Assembly (NCBI RefSeq): GCF_951230155.1
Contig: NZ_CATNVD010000008.1
Coordinates: 104,852 to 168,851 of the forward strand
Source: Parablautia sp. Marseille-Q6255
GTDB taxonomy: Bacteria > Bacillota > Clostridia > Lachnospirales > Lachnospiraceae
Direction of reading: 5' to 3'
DNA length: 64,000 nt
Positions 55,854-64,000 of the stretch are shown here, piece after piece. The notes under the pieces are model-generated. The model had not been told where the DNA came from. It ran no database searches and saw only the letters and a list, made by a program, of their open reading frames with translations. Position 1 is the stretch's first letter; each line of letters starts with the position of its first letter. The position numbers and the translations under genes were made by a program.

Positions 55854-56030
55854 ATGAGCTTGCCACAGGATCCGATCATGCTTCTGAGTTATATCAATAC
55901 GCAGCTTCGCGATCATTATTGTTCGCTCGACGAGCTTTGCGCCAGTCTGGATGCAGACCGCAAAGCAATCGAGGAGAAGCTTGGGACAGTGGGATATGAG
56001 TATGATGAGGAGAAAAACAGATTTTTGTAA
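55854..56030 (+). CDS. DUF4250 domain protein
   Basis: A 58-residue protein, MSLPQDPIMLLSYINTQLRD at the start and YEYDEEKNRFL at the end, which fits DUF4250, a small Clostridial family of unknown function with a possible winged-helix-like fold. AAGGAGAGAAAC precedes the ATG. It follows clpB by 26 bases and shares its terminator, so it may be co-induced by heat. Confidence 0.85.
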   Translation: MSLPQDPIMLLSYINTQLRDHYCSLDELCASLDADRKAIEEKLGTVGYEYDEEKNRFL

Positions 56031-56049
56031 AAAATAAAATAATATAAGA

Positions 56050-56111
56050 AAAACTGCTGCAAATACGTGGGGGGGGCGATGCCTGCCCGGGTACGTATTT
56101 GCAGCAGTTTT
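56050..56111. terminator. Strong bidirectional terminator
   Basis: AAAACTGCTGCAAATACGT (56050-56068) pairs perfectly with ACGTATTTGCAGCAGTTTT (56093-56111). It serves the clpB-DUF4250 unit and the convergent MATE gene. Confidence 0.92.
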
Positions 56112-56153
56112 TTAAATCAGTCTTTTATGTCGCAGGAAAATCTCTGACCGGCA

Positions 56154-57536
56154 CTACTCCGGAATAACGTCAATTTTCTTTTTGTAGATCCTCCGGTACA
56201 GAAGAACCGATACAGTCACGGATACTACCTCTGCGATCGGGAAAGACCACCATACAGCATCGAGGCCGGATACCATAGCCAGCAGGTATGCACACGGAAG
56301 GAGCACGAGAAGCTGACGGGAGACGGACACGAACAGGCTGTACATACCGTTGCCGAGCGCCTGAAATACGGAGCTGAAAACGATACAAAAGCCTGCAAAC
56401 AGGAAACTGATACTGATCGTGCGCAGCGCTTTGCATCCGATCGCAAGCAGATCGTCCGACGGATTGAAGAATCCAAGCAGCATCTCCGGGAAGAGATTGA
56501 AAGCGATGATGCCAAGGACCATGACGATAAAAGCAACGATATTTCCAATCTTGATGGTCTGTGTGATCCTCTTCTTCTGCTGTGCACCATAGTTGAAAGC
56601 AATGATCGGAACGATACCGTTGTTCATGCCGAACAGAGGCATGAAGAAGAAGCTTTGGAGCTTGAAGTATACGCCGAGCACAGTTGCTGCGGTGGAAGAA
56701 AACTGGAGCAGAATCTTATTCATACCGAATGTCATAACGGAACCGATCGATGCCATCAGGATGGACGGTACGCCGACAGCATAGATATTTTTAACCGTCG
56801 GTCCATGAAAGCGCATTCTCTTAAAGGAAAGCTTCAGCTCTTTGTTTTTGCGCAGATTGAAGAAAATACCGAGTGCCATGGCAATGATCTGCCCGAATAC
56901 GGTAGCAGCAGCGGCACCTGCCACACCCATTTTCGGAAAACCGAAGTAACCGAAAATCAGAATCGGGTCAAAAATGATATTGATGATCGCTCCAAAGCCC
57001 TGCGTGATCATAGTATAGAAAGTACGTCCCGTCGACTGGAGCAGACGTTCCATGTTGATCTCGATGAAAATGCCGAAGGAAAAGATACAGATGATGGACA
57101 TATACTGTATGCCGTATTCCAGTATCTGCGGATCCTGCGTCTGGGATGCAAAGAACAGACGTGAGCCAAACAGACCGATCAGTGCGAATACGATATAGCT
57201 GAGTACAGAGAGCAGCACGCTGACATTGGCAGCTTTTTCTGCCTGCTCATAGTTCTTTTCGCCGAGACTGCGGGATAAAAGAGCATTTACGCCGACGCCG
57301 ATACCTGTGGCAACTGCGATCATCAGATTCTGGATCGGAAAGGCGAGAGATACGGCAGTCAGAGCATTTTCGTTGATCTGAGAAACGAAAATACTGTCTA
57401 CGATGTTATACATGGCCTGCACCAGCATCGCAATGACCATGGGCAGAGACATTGAAAGTAAAAGCTTGGGAATTGGCATTGTCCCCATCTTGTTCTGGGT
57501 GGGGGCAGCGCTGTTATTTGTTACAGTTTTTTCCAT
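56154..57536 (-). CDS. MATE family efflux transporter, second type
   Basis: A 460-residue protein with twelve hydrophobic segments (LSMSLPMVIAMLVQAMYNIV and NNGIVPIIAFNYGAQQKKRI mark the two halves). It is distinct from the MATE protein at 5017-6375. Its upstream region has a MarR-like palindrome, but no regulator gene is adjacent, so control is probably in trans. Substrate unknown. Confidence 0.92.
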   Translation of the reverse strand: MEKTVTNNSAAPTQNKMGTMPIPKLLLSMSLPMVIAMLVQAMYNIVDSIFVSQINENALTAVSLAFPIQNLMIAVATGIGVGVNALLSRSLGEKNYEQAEKAANVSVLLSVLSYIVFALIGLFGSRLFFASQTQDPQILEYGIQYMSIICIFSFGIFIEINMERLLQSTGRTFYTMITQGFGAIINIIFDPILIFGYFGFPKMGVAGAAAATVFGQIIAMALGIFFNLRKNKELKLSFKRMRFHGPTVKNIYAVGVPSILMASIGSVMTFGMNKILLQFSSTAATVLGVYFKLQSFFFMPLFGMNNGIVPIIAFNYGAQQKKRITQTIKIGNIVAFIVMVLGIIAFNLFPEMLLGFFNPSDDLLAIGCKALRTISISFLFAGFCIVFSSVFQALGNGMYSLFVSVSRQLLVLLPCAYLLAMVSGLDAVWWSFPIAEVVSVTVSVLLYRRIYKKKIDVIPE

Positions 57537-57561
57537 GAACAGACCTCCTTGTGTGAAAATT

Positions 57562-57583
57562 TAATTAGTTAAATGACTAATTA
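57562..57583 (-). promoter_or_regulatory. MarR-like operator before the second MATE gene
   Basis: TAATTAGT, six bases, then ACTAATTA: a perfect 8-bp inverted repeat between the promoter and the start codon. The core AGTTAAATGACT resembles MarR-family boxes. Confidence 0.6.
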
Positions 57584-57602
57584 TCCGATATGCAGTGGCA
57601 CT

Positions 57603-57631
57603 ATTATATAAGGAAACAATTATATTGTCAA
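57603..57631 (-). promoter_or_regulatory. Promoter of the second MATE gene
   Basis: On the minus strand TTGACA (57626-57631) and TATAAT (57603-57608) are spaced by 17 bases, both consensus. Confidence 0.85.
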
Positions 57632-57740
57632 TGATTTCGTGGAAGAGAATTGTCTGAAAATTCAGAAGAAAATGTCTGAAAAACCTGGTGGATATTCCTG
57701 TATTTTTCAAGTATAATGAGGATATCAGGAGGAATTGTGT

Positions 57741-58622
57741 ATGTCAGTGAGAAAACTTTCCAGAATGCTTTTTCTGGTGAACGGGCTGCAGCTTGTGCTC
57801 GGTACGGGGATACTGATCGAATTGTGGGGAGATTTGATCACCTATTCAGAGGAAATGCAGAATGCGTCGATCCTCGTCGTGCTGCTTTGCAGTATGCTGT
57901 CTCTGGCAGGACTTGTATCCCTTTTGCGGTATCAGAAGAAAAATTACGAGGAAAATCTGAGCAACCTCGAGAATCTGAACCTGAAGCTTCGTGAACAGCG
58001 CCATGATTATCTGAACCAGATGCAGATCGTCAATGGACTTCTGGAGCTTGGAGAATTTGAGAGCGCAAGAGATTATCTGCAGCCAGTGTTTAAGGATATT
58101 ATGAAGGTGAGCCGCGCGCTCAAGACATCGCAGCCGGCAGTGAATGCACTGCTGCAGGCGAAGATGGAGGAGGCAGAACGGCAGGGCATTGATTTTTATC
58201 TGGAGGTAGGGGCGCAGCTGAAAAATCTCTCTGTGGAGCCGTGGGAGCTGTGTAAGATCCTCGCCAATCTGATCGACAATGCAGTGACAGCGCTTTCTCA
58301 GCTGCCATCGGCAGCAGGACAGATGGAAAAGGAGCGCTGGATACGGCTTTGTATCGGCGAAAATCACGGGGAGTACCTGTTTCTTGTCAAGAATAACGGG
58401 CCGGAAATACCAAAAGCACAGCAAAAACTGATCTTTCGGACCGGATATACAACGAAAAAGGAGGAGGGGCACGGGATGGGGCTGGCGATTGTTTCTTCTA
58501 TATTGAAGGAGATAGGCGGCAGCATCCGTCTGGAGAGCAGCCAGGAAGAGACCTCGTTTGCAGTGGGTATCCCAAAGCAGCGGTCCCGGATGTCAGTTCA
58601 CGGCCGGAAAATGACAGGTTGA
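57741..58622 (+). CDS. Sensor histidine kinase (SpoOB-type/GHKL)
   Basis: A 293-residue kinase. Two membrane segments (about 9-29 and 44-64) leave almost no extracytoplasmic sensor, then a coiled linker, the phospho-acceptor H88 in REQRHDYLNQMQ, the N box in LANLIDNAVTAL and the G box GHGMGLAIVSS. The ATG at 57741 is 8 bases after AGGAGG; a TTG at 57735 is less likely. This SpoOB_a-type kinase normally partners a LytTR response regulator, and one is encoded at 60748. Membrane-domain genes lie between them. Confidence 0.9.
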   Translation: MSVRKLSRMLFLVNGLQLVLGTGILIELWGDLITYSEEMQNASILVVLLCSMLSLAGLVSLLRYQKKNYEENLSNLENLNLKLREQRHDYLNQMQIVNGLLELGEFESARDYLQPVFKDIMKVSRALKTSQPAVNALLQAKMEEAERQGIDFYLEVGAQLKNLSVEPWELCKILANLIDNAVTALSQLPSAAGQMEKERWIRLCIGENHGEYLFLVKNNGPEIPKAQQKLIFRTGYTTKKEEGHGMGLAIVSSILKEIGGSIRLESSQEETSFAVGIPKQRSRMSVHGRKMTG

Positions 58623-58725
58623 GGGGAAAACTGTATAAATGACGCGATATATCTTCTCAGATCCGTCTGAAGGAATATAATATAGATATACCGAATGGTG
58701 AATCAGTCAGAAAGGAGGGGGAGAT

Positions 58726-59223
58726 ATGGAGGCGGTTCAGTTACTTGGCATCATTTTATTGATCGCCGGATTCGTTCTGGTCGGGATCGAAATGGTGCTT
58801 CCGGGATTTTCTGTACCAGGTATCAGCGGAATCGTCTGTTTTGTGGCAGGCGTATTTATCATCGCAGATTCCGTAATGGAAGCGGCAGTGATCACGATCG
58901 CGATCCTGGCAGTACTCGGTATCATGATGGCAGTGATACTGCATCTTCTGTCCCGTGGAAAGCTGAAGACTCCGATCGTACTTGAGGAGGAACAGCGCAG
59001 CACAGAAGGCTACATCAGCTCGGGTGATCTGAAGTACCTGTTGGGAAAACAGGGGACTGCGGCGACAGATCTTCGCCCGGCCGGCATAGGGAAATTCGAT
59101 GGAGTGAATTTTGACGTGATGTCGGAGGGCAATTATATCTCAAAAGGCACGGAAATAGAAATCATTAAGGTAGAAGGTTCCAAGCTTGTAGTAAAGCAGA
59201 GAAGAGGAGAGGAGTATGAATAG
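58726..59223 (+). CDS. NfeD-like membrane protein
   Basis: A 165-residue short NfeD protein. Three membrane segments occupy residues 5-75, and a C-terminal OB-fold domain (about 100-160) has [20 protein letters not shown]. NfeD proteins pair with flotillins or stomatins in membrane microdomains. The stop overlaps the start of floA by 8 bases, confirming the usual pair. AAAGGAGGGGG precedes the ATG. Confidence 0.9.
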   Translation: MEAVQLLGIILLIAGFVLVGIEMVLPGFSVPGISGIVCFVAGVFIIADSVMEAAVITIAILAVLGIMMAVILHLLSRGKLKTPIVLEEEQRSTEGYISSGDLKYLLGKQGTAATDLRPAGIGKFDGVNFDVMSEGNYISKGTEIEIIKVEGSKLVVKQRRGEEYE

Positions 59224-60190
59224 TATGAGTATGGGAAGTATTACATGGATTGTGATTCTTGGTATTATTGGTCTGCTGATCGTTCTGTTTTTTGCATTTG
59301 TCCCGGTAGGGCTTTGGGTATCTTCCCTCGCGGCAAATGTAAGGATCAGCATCTTCAATATGATCGGTATGCGTCTTAGACGCGTAAAGCCGGCAAAGAT
59401 CGTTATGCCACTGATCAAGGCAAGAAAAGCCGGACTGGATCTTGGCGTCAATCAGCTTGAGGCACATTATCTGGCGGGCGGTAACGTAGACAATGTAGTA
59501 AATGCACTGATCGCATCTGAGCGTGCGGGGATCGAGCTGGAATTTGAAAAAGCAGCAGCGATCGATCTCGCAGGACGTAATGTGCTGGAAGCGGTAAAAA
59601 TGAGCGTAAACCCGAAGGTCATTGAGACAGCAAATGTTTCAGCGGTGGCAAAGGATGGTATCGAGCTTCTCGTAAAGGCGCGCGTCACAGTAAGAGCCAA
59701 TCTGGAGCGTCTTGTCGGCGGCGCCGGGGAGGCAACTGTGCTGGCGAGGATCGGTGAGGGTATCGTCACAACAGTAGGTTCCTCCCTATCGCACAAGGAA
59801 GTGCTTGAGAATCCAGACGATATTTCCAAGCGTGTTCTGAGCAAGGGCCTGGATTCCGGGACGGCATTTGAGATCCTTTCTATTGATATTGCGGATATTG
59901 ATGTCGGCAGAAACGTAGGCGCACAGCTTCAGAGCCTTCAGGCAGAGGCAGATAAAAATATCGCGCAGGCAAAGGCCGAGGAGCGCCGTGCAATGGCAGT
60001 GGCGAAGGAACAGGAAATGCGCGCTTATGTAGTTGAGGCAGAGGCTGAGGTACCTAAGGCAATGGCGTATGCGCTCAGAGAGGGAAAGCTTGGCGTGATG
60101 GATTACTACGAACTGCAGAATCTCAAAGCAGATACAGACATGCGTGAAATGATCGGCGGTCAGACACCGGAGCATACGGTGATCGAGTAA
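59216..60190 (+). CDS. floA: Flotillin-like protein FloA
   Basis: A 324-residue membrane scaffold protein of the FloA (YqfA, UPF0365) family. One N-terminal hydrophobic hairpin (about 9-35) is followed by the conserved [25 protein letters not shown]-type domain (about 130-230), and a Glu/Ala-rich coiled coil ([19 protein letters not shown]). It organises functional membrane microdomains and affects membrane fluidity and secretion. Two starts (59216 and 59225) are possible. Confidence 0.94.
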   Translation: MNSMSMGSITWIVILGIIGLLIVLFFAFVPVGLWVSSLAANVRISIFNMIGMRLRRVKPAKIVMPLIKARKAGLDLGVNQLEAHYLAGGNVDNVVNALIASERAGIELEFEKAAAIDLAGRNVLEAVKMSVNPKVIETANVSAVAKDGIELLVKARVTVRANLERLVGGAGEATVLARIGEGIVTTVGSSLSHKEVLENPDDISKRVLSKGLDSGTAFEILSIDIADIDVGRNVGAQLQSLQAEADKNIAQAKAEERRAMAVAKEQEMRAYVVEAEAEVPKAMAYALREGKLGVMDYYELQNLKADTDMREMIGGQTPEHTVIE

Positions 60191-60236
60191 GGCTGTCTGA
60201 GCGTGGGACGACTGCGATCACAGGAAAGGAGCTCCT

Positions 60237-60746
60237 ATGGGATTTTCAAAAAGAGATTTTGAAAGAGAGTTCGAAGAGACGATGGCCGGTCAGTTCTGGC
60301 AGGCAGTAAAAGCAGATCAGAGGGTGCGCGCAAAAAACAGAAAATGGAAAAAGTCAGGCACAGATGTTGCAGGCGTCCTGACGAAGGCATTCAAACTGGC
60401 AGCCGCAGAAAATGCTACCATAGAGGCAATGAAAGAAGGCTTTTCAGACATCGGTGATGCCAGGGAGAAAGAGCAGGTGCAGACCGATCTACAGGACGGG
60501 GACGGCACCGTTCAGGCAGAGCCCGACCGTGTGGCAGCCAGACGGCGTCAGGAGCAGATAGACAGCCGGAGACTGCGCCAGCAGGCGCCTATACCGGCAG
60601 CGCCCCAGCGATCACAGGAAGCCTTTGCACAGGTTGCCGGCTATTGCCGCCGCGACACAAAACGGCTGCAGGAGGCTGTCATCTGGAGTGAGATATTGGG
60701 CGAACCGGTGTCGAGGAGAAGGCGAAAGAAAAGGATGAATCAATAA
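60237..60746 (+). CDS. Hypothetical cytoplasmic protein
   Basis: A 169-residue, highly charged protein with no membrane segment. It has FEETMAGQFWQAVKADQRVR near the N-terminus and an Arg-rich tail (RRRRKKR). It lies between floA and the response regulator (one base gap before the latter). I do not recognise the family. The basic tail may bind RNA, DNA or membrane phosphates; this is only a guess from composition. Confidence 0.6.
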   Translation: MGFSKRDFEREFEETMAGQFWQAVKADQRVRAKNRKWKKSGTDVAGVLTKAFKLAAAENATIEAMKEGFSDIGDAREKEQVQTDLQDGDGTVQAEPDRVAARRRQEQIDSRRLRQQAPIPAAPQRSQEAFAQVAGYCRRDTKRLQEAVIWSEILGEPVSRRRRKKRMNQ

Positions 60747-60747
60747 A

Positions 60748-61491
60748 ATGACGATCAAAGTGATGTTGATTGAGGATGAAGAAGGGATGCGCCTTCTCCT
60801 GAGAAAGATCATTGAAAAACATGAAGAATTTGAGATTGTGGCAGAGTGCGATGCGCTGGCGGAATCGGTGATCCTGTTCCGCCGCCATCAGCCGGAGGTC
60901 GTTTTTCTGGATATTGGGATCAAAGGGGAGAACGGGCTGGACTGCGCAAAGATCCTCACAGAGCTTGATCCAAAAGTAAAGCTGATCTTTGCGACGGCAC
61001 ATGCAGAATATATGTCCGAGGCATTTGAGCTGTATGCGTTTGATTATCTCGTCAAGCCCTTTTCCGTCGACCGTGTGAATAAGACACTCGACCGTATCGC
61101 CGCGATGCATCAGCCGGATCAAAGCTTTGAACCGGAAGAAAAAGTCGTAAAATCAGAGTACCGCCATGACAGACTGCTTGTGAAGGGAAAAGAAAGCATG
61201 AGCTTTATCGCCATCCCGGATATCGTGCTGATACAGAGAGAAAATCAGGCGACCGTCATTTACACGAAGACAGACAGCTACGTGACCTCAGCCAGCATGT
61301 CAGAGCTTGAAAAAAAGCTGGATCCGGAGCAGTTTCTGCGCAGCCACAAGTCCTATATCATCAATTTGTCGTGCATCAGCCGGATCGAACCGTATGGGCG
61401 CTGGACCTATACCGTGCACTTTCAGGGACGCAGAGAGGACGCGCTTCTGACGGCAGAGAAATTTGAGGAAATTAAGAGACGCTTTGTGTAA
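60748..61491 (+). CDS. LytTR-family response regulator
   Basis: A 247-residue two-component regulator. The receiver domain (1-118) has acidic pocket E9, D10, phospho-acceptor D55 in VVFLDIGIKG and K103 in YLVKPF. The LytTR DNA-binding domain covers about 145-245 (IPDIVLIQRENQATVIYT; FLRSHKSYIINL). It is the likely partner of the SpoOB-type kinase at 57741, despite three genes between them. Confidence 0.92.
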   Translation: MTIKVMLIEDEEGMRLLLRKIIEKHEEFEIVAECDALAESVILFRRHQPEVVFLDIGIKGENGLDCAKILTELDPKVKLIFATAHAEYMSEAFELYAFDYLVKPFSVDRVNKTLDRIAAMHQPDQSFEPEEKVVKSEYRHDRLLVKGKESMSFIAIPDIVLIQRENQATVIYTKTDSYVTSASMSELEKKLDPEQFLRSHKSYIINLSCISRIEPYGRWTYTVHFQGRREDALLTAEKFEEIKRRFV

Positions 61492-61526
61492 AGAGGCAAA
61501 GGCCGAAAACAGCACAGAAAACCACC

Positions 61527-61555
61527 TTGACAAAACGCAGGGGACTGGCTATACT
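61527..61555 (+). promoter_or_regulatory. Promoter of tyrS
   Basis: TTGACA (61527-61532) and TATACT (61550-61555) are spaced by 17 bases and start the T-box leader. Confidence 0.8.
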
Positions 61556-61559
61556 TGAG

Positions 61560-61869
61560 AAAAGCTTTGAAGGGAACAAGTAGGCGACGGTGGAAGGTAC
61601 AGAAAGTTACCGGCAGATGAGAGGTGCACACGGAATCCGTTTCTGAATACATCCTGGAGCTTCGCACCGAACAGGCAGTATGCAAAGACAGAACCTGGCT
61701 TCTGTCCTTCCCAAGCTTCAGTAGGCTGCGACGGATGACGACCGTTATCGAGTCAGGGTACATATCGTACTTGCAGAGGCAGGCAGTGTGAGCTGCTTGT
61801 GAAATAAGGTGGTAACACGGGATTACAGCTCTCGTCCTTATACAATCATATAAGGCGGGAGCTTTTTTT
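61560..61869 (+). promoter_or_regulatory. T-box riboswitch (tyrosine) with attenuator
   Basis: The leader has the stem I motif AAGTAGGCGACGG (AGTA/GA box) near 61578, the conserved T-box AAGGTGGTAACACG at 61806-61819, and an intrinsic terminator at 61827-61869 whose left arm AGCTCTCGTCCTTATA pairs with TATAAGGCGGGAGCT before TTTTTTT. Uncharged tRNA pairing with the T-box bulge should favour the antiterminator and allow tyrS transcription. A TAC codon (in GAATACATCC, near 61655) is a candidate specifier, but I have not fixed the stem I fold. The tyrS gene downstream supports tyrosine specificity. Confidence 0.9.
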
Positions 61870-61950
61870 GCGCGAAGGCAATGAGCCGTGCAAAAGCAGA
61901 CAGTGACAAAATGACCGCTTGCGGGCATTTTTGTCAGGGGCTGCTTTTAT

Positions 61951-62254
61951 AGGGCGAAGCCCGCGACCGAGGAAATCCGAAGGATTTGCGAGGGGCGCAG
62001 CACGGCGAAGAAATGTGCAGGGAGAACAGGGCGAAGCCCGCGACCGAGGAAATCCGGAGGATTTGCGAGGGGCGCAGCACGGCGAAGAAGTGTGCGAGGA
62101 GAACAGGGCGAAGCCCGCGACCGAGGAAATCCGAAGGATTTGCGAGGGGCGCAGCACGGCGAAGAAGTGTGCGGAGAGAACAGGGCGAAGCCCGCGACCG
62201 AGGAAATCCGAAGGATTTACGAGGGGCGCAGCACGGCGGAGGAATGTGCGGGGC
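61951..62254 (+). repeat. Four 77-bp tandem repeats in the tyrS leader
   Basis: Units start at 61951, 62028, 62105 and 62182 with AGGGCGAAGCCCGCGACCG, and a fragment of a fifth follows near 62254. Each has the small hairpin AAATCC-GAA-GGATTT and a GC-rich end (GGGGCGCAGCACGGCG). Differences are few, and most lie at the unit ends. Because 77 is not a multiple of 3, all three frames pass through and stay open, giving false ORFs that include an extended tyrS. The function is unknown. Confidence 0.93.
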
Positions 62255-62306
62255 GGGCGAAGCCCAGTGCAGCATAGTTTCCGCGATTTTTAAGGAGGAA
62301 AGAAAG

Positions 62307-63530
62307 ATGCAGATTTACGACGAACTGGTAGCAAGAGGACTGATCGCGCAGGTCACCGACGAAAAGGAGATCCGCGAGCTTGTGAACAATGGGCAGGCCA
62401 CATTTTATATCGGATTTGACCCGACGGCAGACAGCCTTCATGTAGGACATTTTATGGCGCTGTGTCTGATGAAGCGTCTCCAGATGGCAGGAAATAAGCC
62501 GATCGCGCTGATCGGAGGCGGTACTGGAATGATCGGCGATCCGTCTGGCAGATCAGATATGCGCCAGATGATGACCGTTGAGACGATCCAGCACAACTGC
62601 GACTGCTTTAAAAAGCAGATGAGCCGTTTCATTGACTTCTCAGAGGGCAAGGCTTTGATGGTAAATAATGCAGAGTGGCTGATGGATCTGAATTATATTG
62701 AACTTCTGCGTGAGGTAGGTCCGCACTTTTCTGTCAACCGTATGCTGACGGCTGAGTGCTACAAGCAGAGAATGGAGCGCGGGTTGAGCTTCCTTGAGTT
62801 CAACTACATGATCATGCAGAGCTATGACTTCTATGCACTGTACCAGAAATACGGATGCAACATGCAGTTTGGCGGAGATGATCAGTGGAGCAATATGCTC
62901 GGCGGTACAGAGCTGATCCGTAGGAAGCTCGGCAAGGATGCCTATGCGATGACGATCACGCTGCTGCTGAATTCTGAGGGCAAGAAGATGGGTAAGACGC
63001 AGAGCGGAGCTGTATGGCTTGATCCGAACAAGACATCACCGTTTGACTTCTACCAGTACTGGAGAAATGTTGCAGATGCGGATGTTCTTAAATGTCTGCG
63101 TATGCTGACCTTCCTTCCACTGGAGCAGATCGATGAGATGGATAAATGGGAAGGAAGTCAGCTCAATACGGCAAAAGAGATCCTTGCATACGAGCTGACC
63201 AGCCTTGTGCATGGAGAAGAAGAGGCAAAGAAGGCGCAGGAAGGTGCGCGCGCGCTGTTTTCCAGCGGAAATGCAGCGAACATGCCGACTACACAGCTTA
63301 CGCAGGACGATCTGGAGGACGACGGGATTGATATTATTTCCCTTCTTCAGAAATCAGGTCTGGTACCGACACGATCTGAGGGGCGCCGTGCGGTCGAGCA
63401 GGGCGGAGTCGCAGTCGACGGCGAGAAGGTGACAGATATTAAGACTGTGATCGCAAAGGAAAAGCTGGAAGGCGATGGAATTGTCTTAAAGAGAGGAAAG
63501 AAGAATTTCCGCAAGGTTCTGCTGGGATAA
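62307..63530 (+). CDS. tyrS: Tyrosyl-tRNA synthetase
   Basis: A 407-residue class I synthetase that charges tRNA-Tyr. The HIGH-type motif is HVGH at 45-48, the KMSKS loop is KMGKT at 227-231, and an S4 RNA-binding domain covers about 340-407. The ATG at 62307 is fixed by AAGGAGGAAAGAAAG and by the family's usual start; the frame is open far upstream through the repeats, but that is artefactual. Expression is controlled by the T-box leader. Confidence 0.96.
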   Translation: MQIYDELVARGLIAQVTDEKEIRELVNNGQATFYIGFDPTADSLHVGHFMALCLMKRLQMAGNKPIALIGGGTGMIGDPSGRSDMRQMMTVETIQHNCDCFKKQMSRFIDFSEGKALMVNNAEWLMDLNYIELLREVGPHFSVNRMLTAECYKQRMERGLSFLEFNYMIMQSYDFYALYQKYGCNMQFGGDDQWSNMLGGTELIRRKLGKDAYAMTITLLLNSEGKKMGKTQSGAVWLDPNKTSPFDFYQYWRNVADADVLKCLRMLTFLPLEQIDEMDKWEGSQLNTAKEILAYELTSLVHGEEEAKKAQEGARALFSSGNAANMPTTQLTQDDLEDDGIDIISLLQKSGLVPTRSEGRRAVEQGGVAVDGEKVTDIKTVIAKEKLEGDGIVLKRGKKNFRKVLLG

Positions 63531-63610
63531 GCTGGACGGAGCGGACGTATCTATGGCAGATGCAGCCGGGCAGGAGCATCTGTAACGGGCTGCAGATATT
63601 AAAAGAAAGA

Positions 63611-63724
63611 GGATGCCAAAAGGCTTGATTCCGGTGGATACCCGGTGTGATTTTCGCAGAACCGCAGAGGTTCAAAGAAAATTATCTGGGCGGAAGAAGG
63701 GATCAGTGCTTTGGCATCCTTTTT
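63611..63724 (+). terminator. Multi-hairpin terminator element after tyrS
   Basis: GGATGCCAAA (63611-63620) pairs with TTTGGCATCC (63710-63719), closing about 90 bases, and TTTTT follows. Inside are CCGG/CCGG (63631, 63642) and GAACC-GCAGA-GGTTC (63659-63673). It could be an elaborate terminator or a small structured RNA. The bases 63531-63610 show nothing else. Confidence 0.6.
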
Positions 63725-63802
63725 GTATGTATGATAAACAGTCCTGCGAATAAATCTGCAAGCCTGCCGGGCAGACTTAGAGTATAATTATCATTGGCAA
63801 AA

Positions 63803-63838
63803 AGTAAAAAAATAAAGGAAGAGGCCGAAACCTCTTCC
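63803..63838 (-). terminator. Hairpin with U-tract on the minus strand
   Basis: GGAAGAGG pairs with CCTCTTCC around six bases. On the minus strand TTTATTTTTTT follows, as for a leftward terminator. It may insulate the adjacent mobile element from readthrough. Confidence 0.6.
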
Positions 63839-63895
63839 CAATCATACAGATTTGTCTTATTGTTTAATTGTCCAGAAAAAACATAAGGAGTCTGT

Positions 63896-64000
63896 ATGAT
63901 GAGTTCAATGATAAAGGAAAACGGCGTAACATTCAAGCAGTTAGAGAAAAATATTTTTAAATGGATCTGTGAAATCGGTCAAAACTTTACGAGGGAGTTT
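63896..64000 (+). mobile_element. Start of ISLre2/UPF0236-type transposase (partial)
   Basis: Thirty-five codons run to the window edge: MMSSMIKENGVTFKQLEKNI and then FKWICEIGQNFTREF. This resembles the N-terminus of UPF0236/ISLre2-family transposases. AAGGAG lies 9 bases before the ATG. The left terminal repeat should lie between 63838 and 63880, but I cannot fix it without the other end. Confidence 0.65.

Noticed and set aside
61951..62254. CRISPR array
   Set aside because: Units are contiguous 77-bp copies with no variable spacers, and no cas genes are present.
61986..62306. In-frame upstream extension of tyrS through the 77-bp repeats
   Set aside because: The real start has a strong ribosome site and matches the family. 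The extension is repeat-derived and open in all three frames because 77 is not a multiple of 3.

Overview
The window looks like chromosome of a Gram-positive, low-to-mid GC anaerobe of the Clostridia, most likely a gut Lachnospiraceae. The signs are purine-rich Shine-Dalgarno sites before nearly every gene, a tyrosyl T-box leader, CIRCE/HrcA-type heat-shock promoters, a DUF4250 protein, GHKL/LytTR signalling, a GH42 beta-galactosidase, a BspA-type surface protein and several MATE pumps. Assignment to family is inference from gene content; no rRNA or tRNA gene was seen.

Layout. 0-0.2 kb: remnant of a YafQ/RelE toxin and a terminator. 0.25-3.2 kb: GntR(YtrA)-ABC operon with a palindromic operator over its promoter. 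3.2-7.0 kb: MFS transporter, MarR-MATE operon and a TetR regulator. 7.1-18.0 kb: two paralogous modules, each a TetR regulator, an MMPL/RND-type membrane transporter and a large secreted protein of Leu-Gly heptad repeats. 18.0-21.8 kb: DJ-1/PfpI-like protein, a CAP/Ig/BspA-repeat protein with a damaged start, and small unknowns. 21.9-24.7 kb: redox operon of ferredoxin, Fe-S membrane protein, rhodanese and CoA-disulfide-reductase-like flavoprotein.

24.8-42.7 kb is a more AT-rich defence island. It opens with a truncated SIR2-family gene and a coiled-coil remnant. A complete type 1 BREX phage-defence operon follows: a small XRE regulator, brxA, brxB, brxC, pglX, then pglZ and brxL. Between pglX and pglZ sit three accessory genes: a DUF3800 protein, an unknown protein with a possible BECR-nuclease-like C-terminus, and an AlbA_2 (Schlafen-like) protein. 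The part of pglX likely to set DNA specificity is markedly AT-richer than its flanks, which suggests recombination.

42.8-45.3 kb: CIRCE-controlled hsp20 followed by ctc/L25 and a DnaJ-type gene. 45.4-51.5 kb: SseB-like protein, secreted unknown, and a carbohydrate locus in which a six-hairpin glycosidase-like gene is frameshifted by a perfect 13-bp tandem duplication beside an intact GH42 beta-galactosidase. 51.6-57.5 kb: TetR-EFR1 operon, CIRCE-controlled clpB, DUF4250 protein and a second MATE pump. 57.7-61.5 kb: a sensor kinase and a LytTR response regulator flanking nfeD-floA membrane-domain genes. 61.5-63.5 kb: T-box-controlled tyrS with four 77-bp tandem repeats between the attenuator and the gene. 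63.9 kb to the end: start of an ISLre2/UPF0236-type transposase.

The observations most worth following are the BREX operon with its cargo genes and mosaic pglX, the duplicated MMPL/heptad-repeat modules, the 13-bp duplication that switches a glycosidase gene out of frame, and the repeat array inside the tyrS leader.
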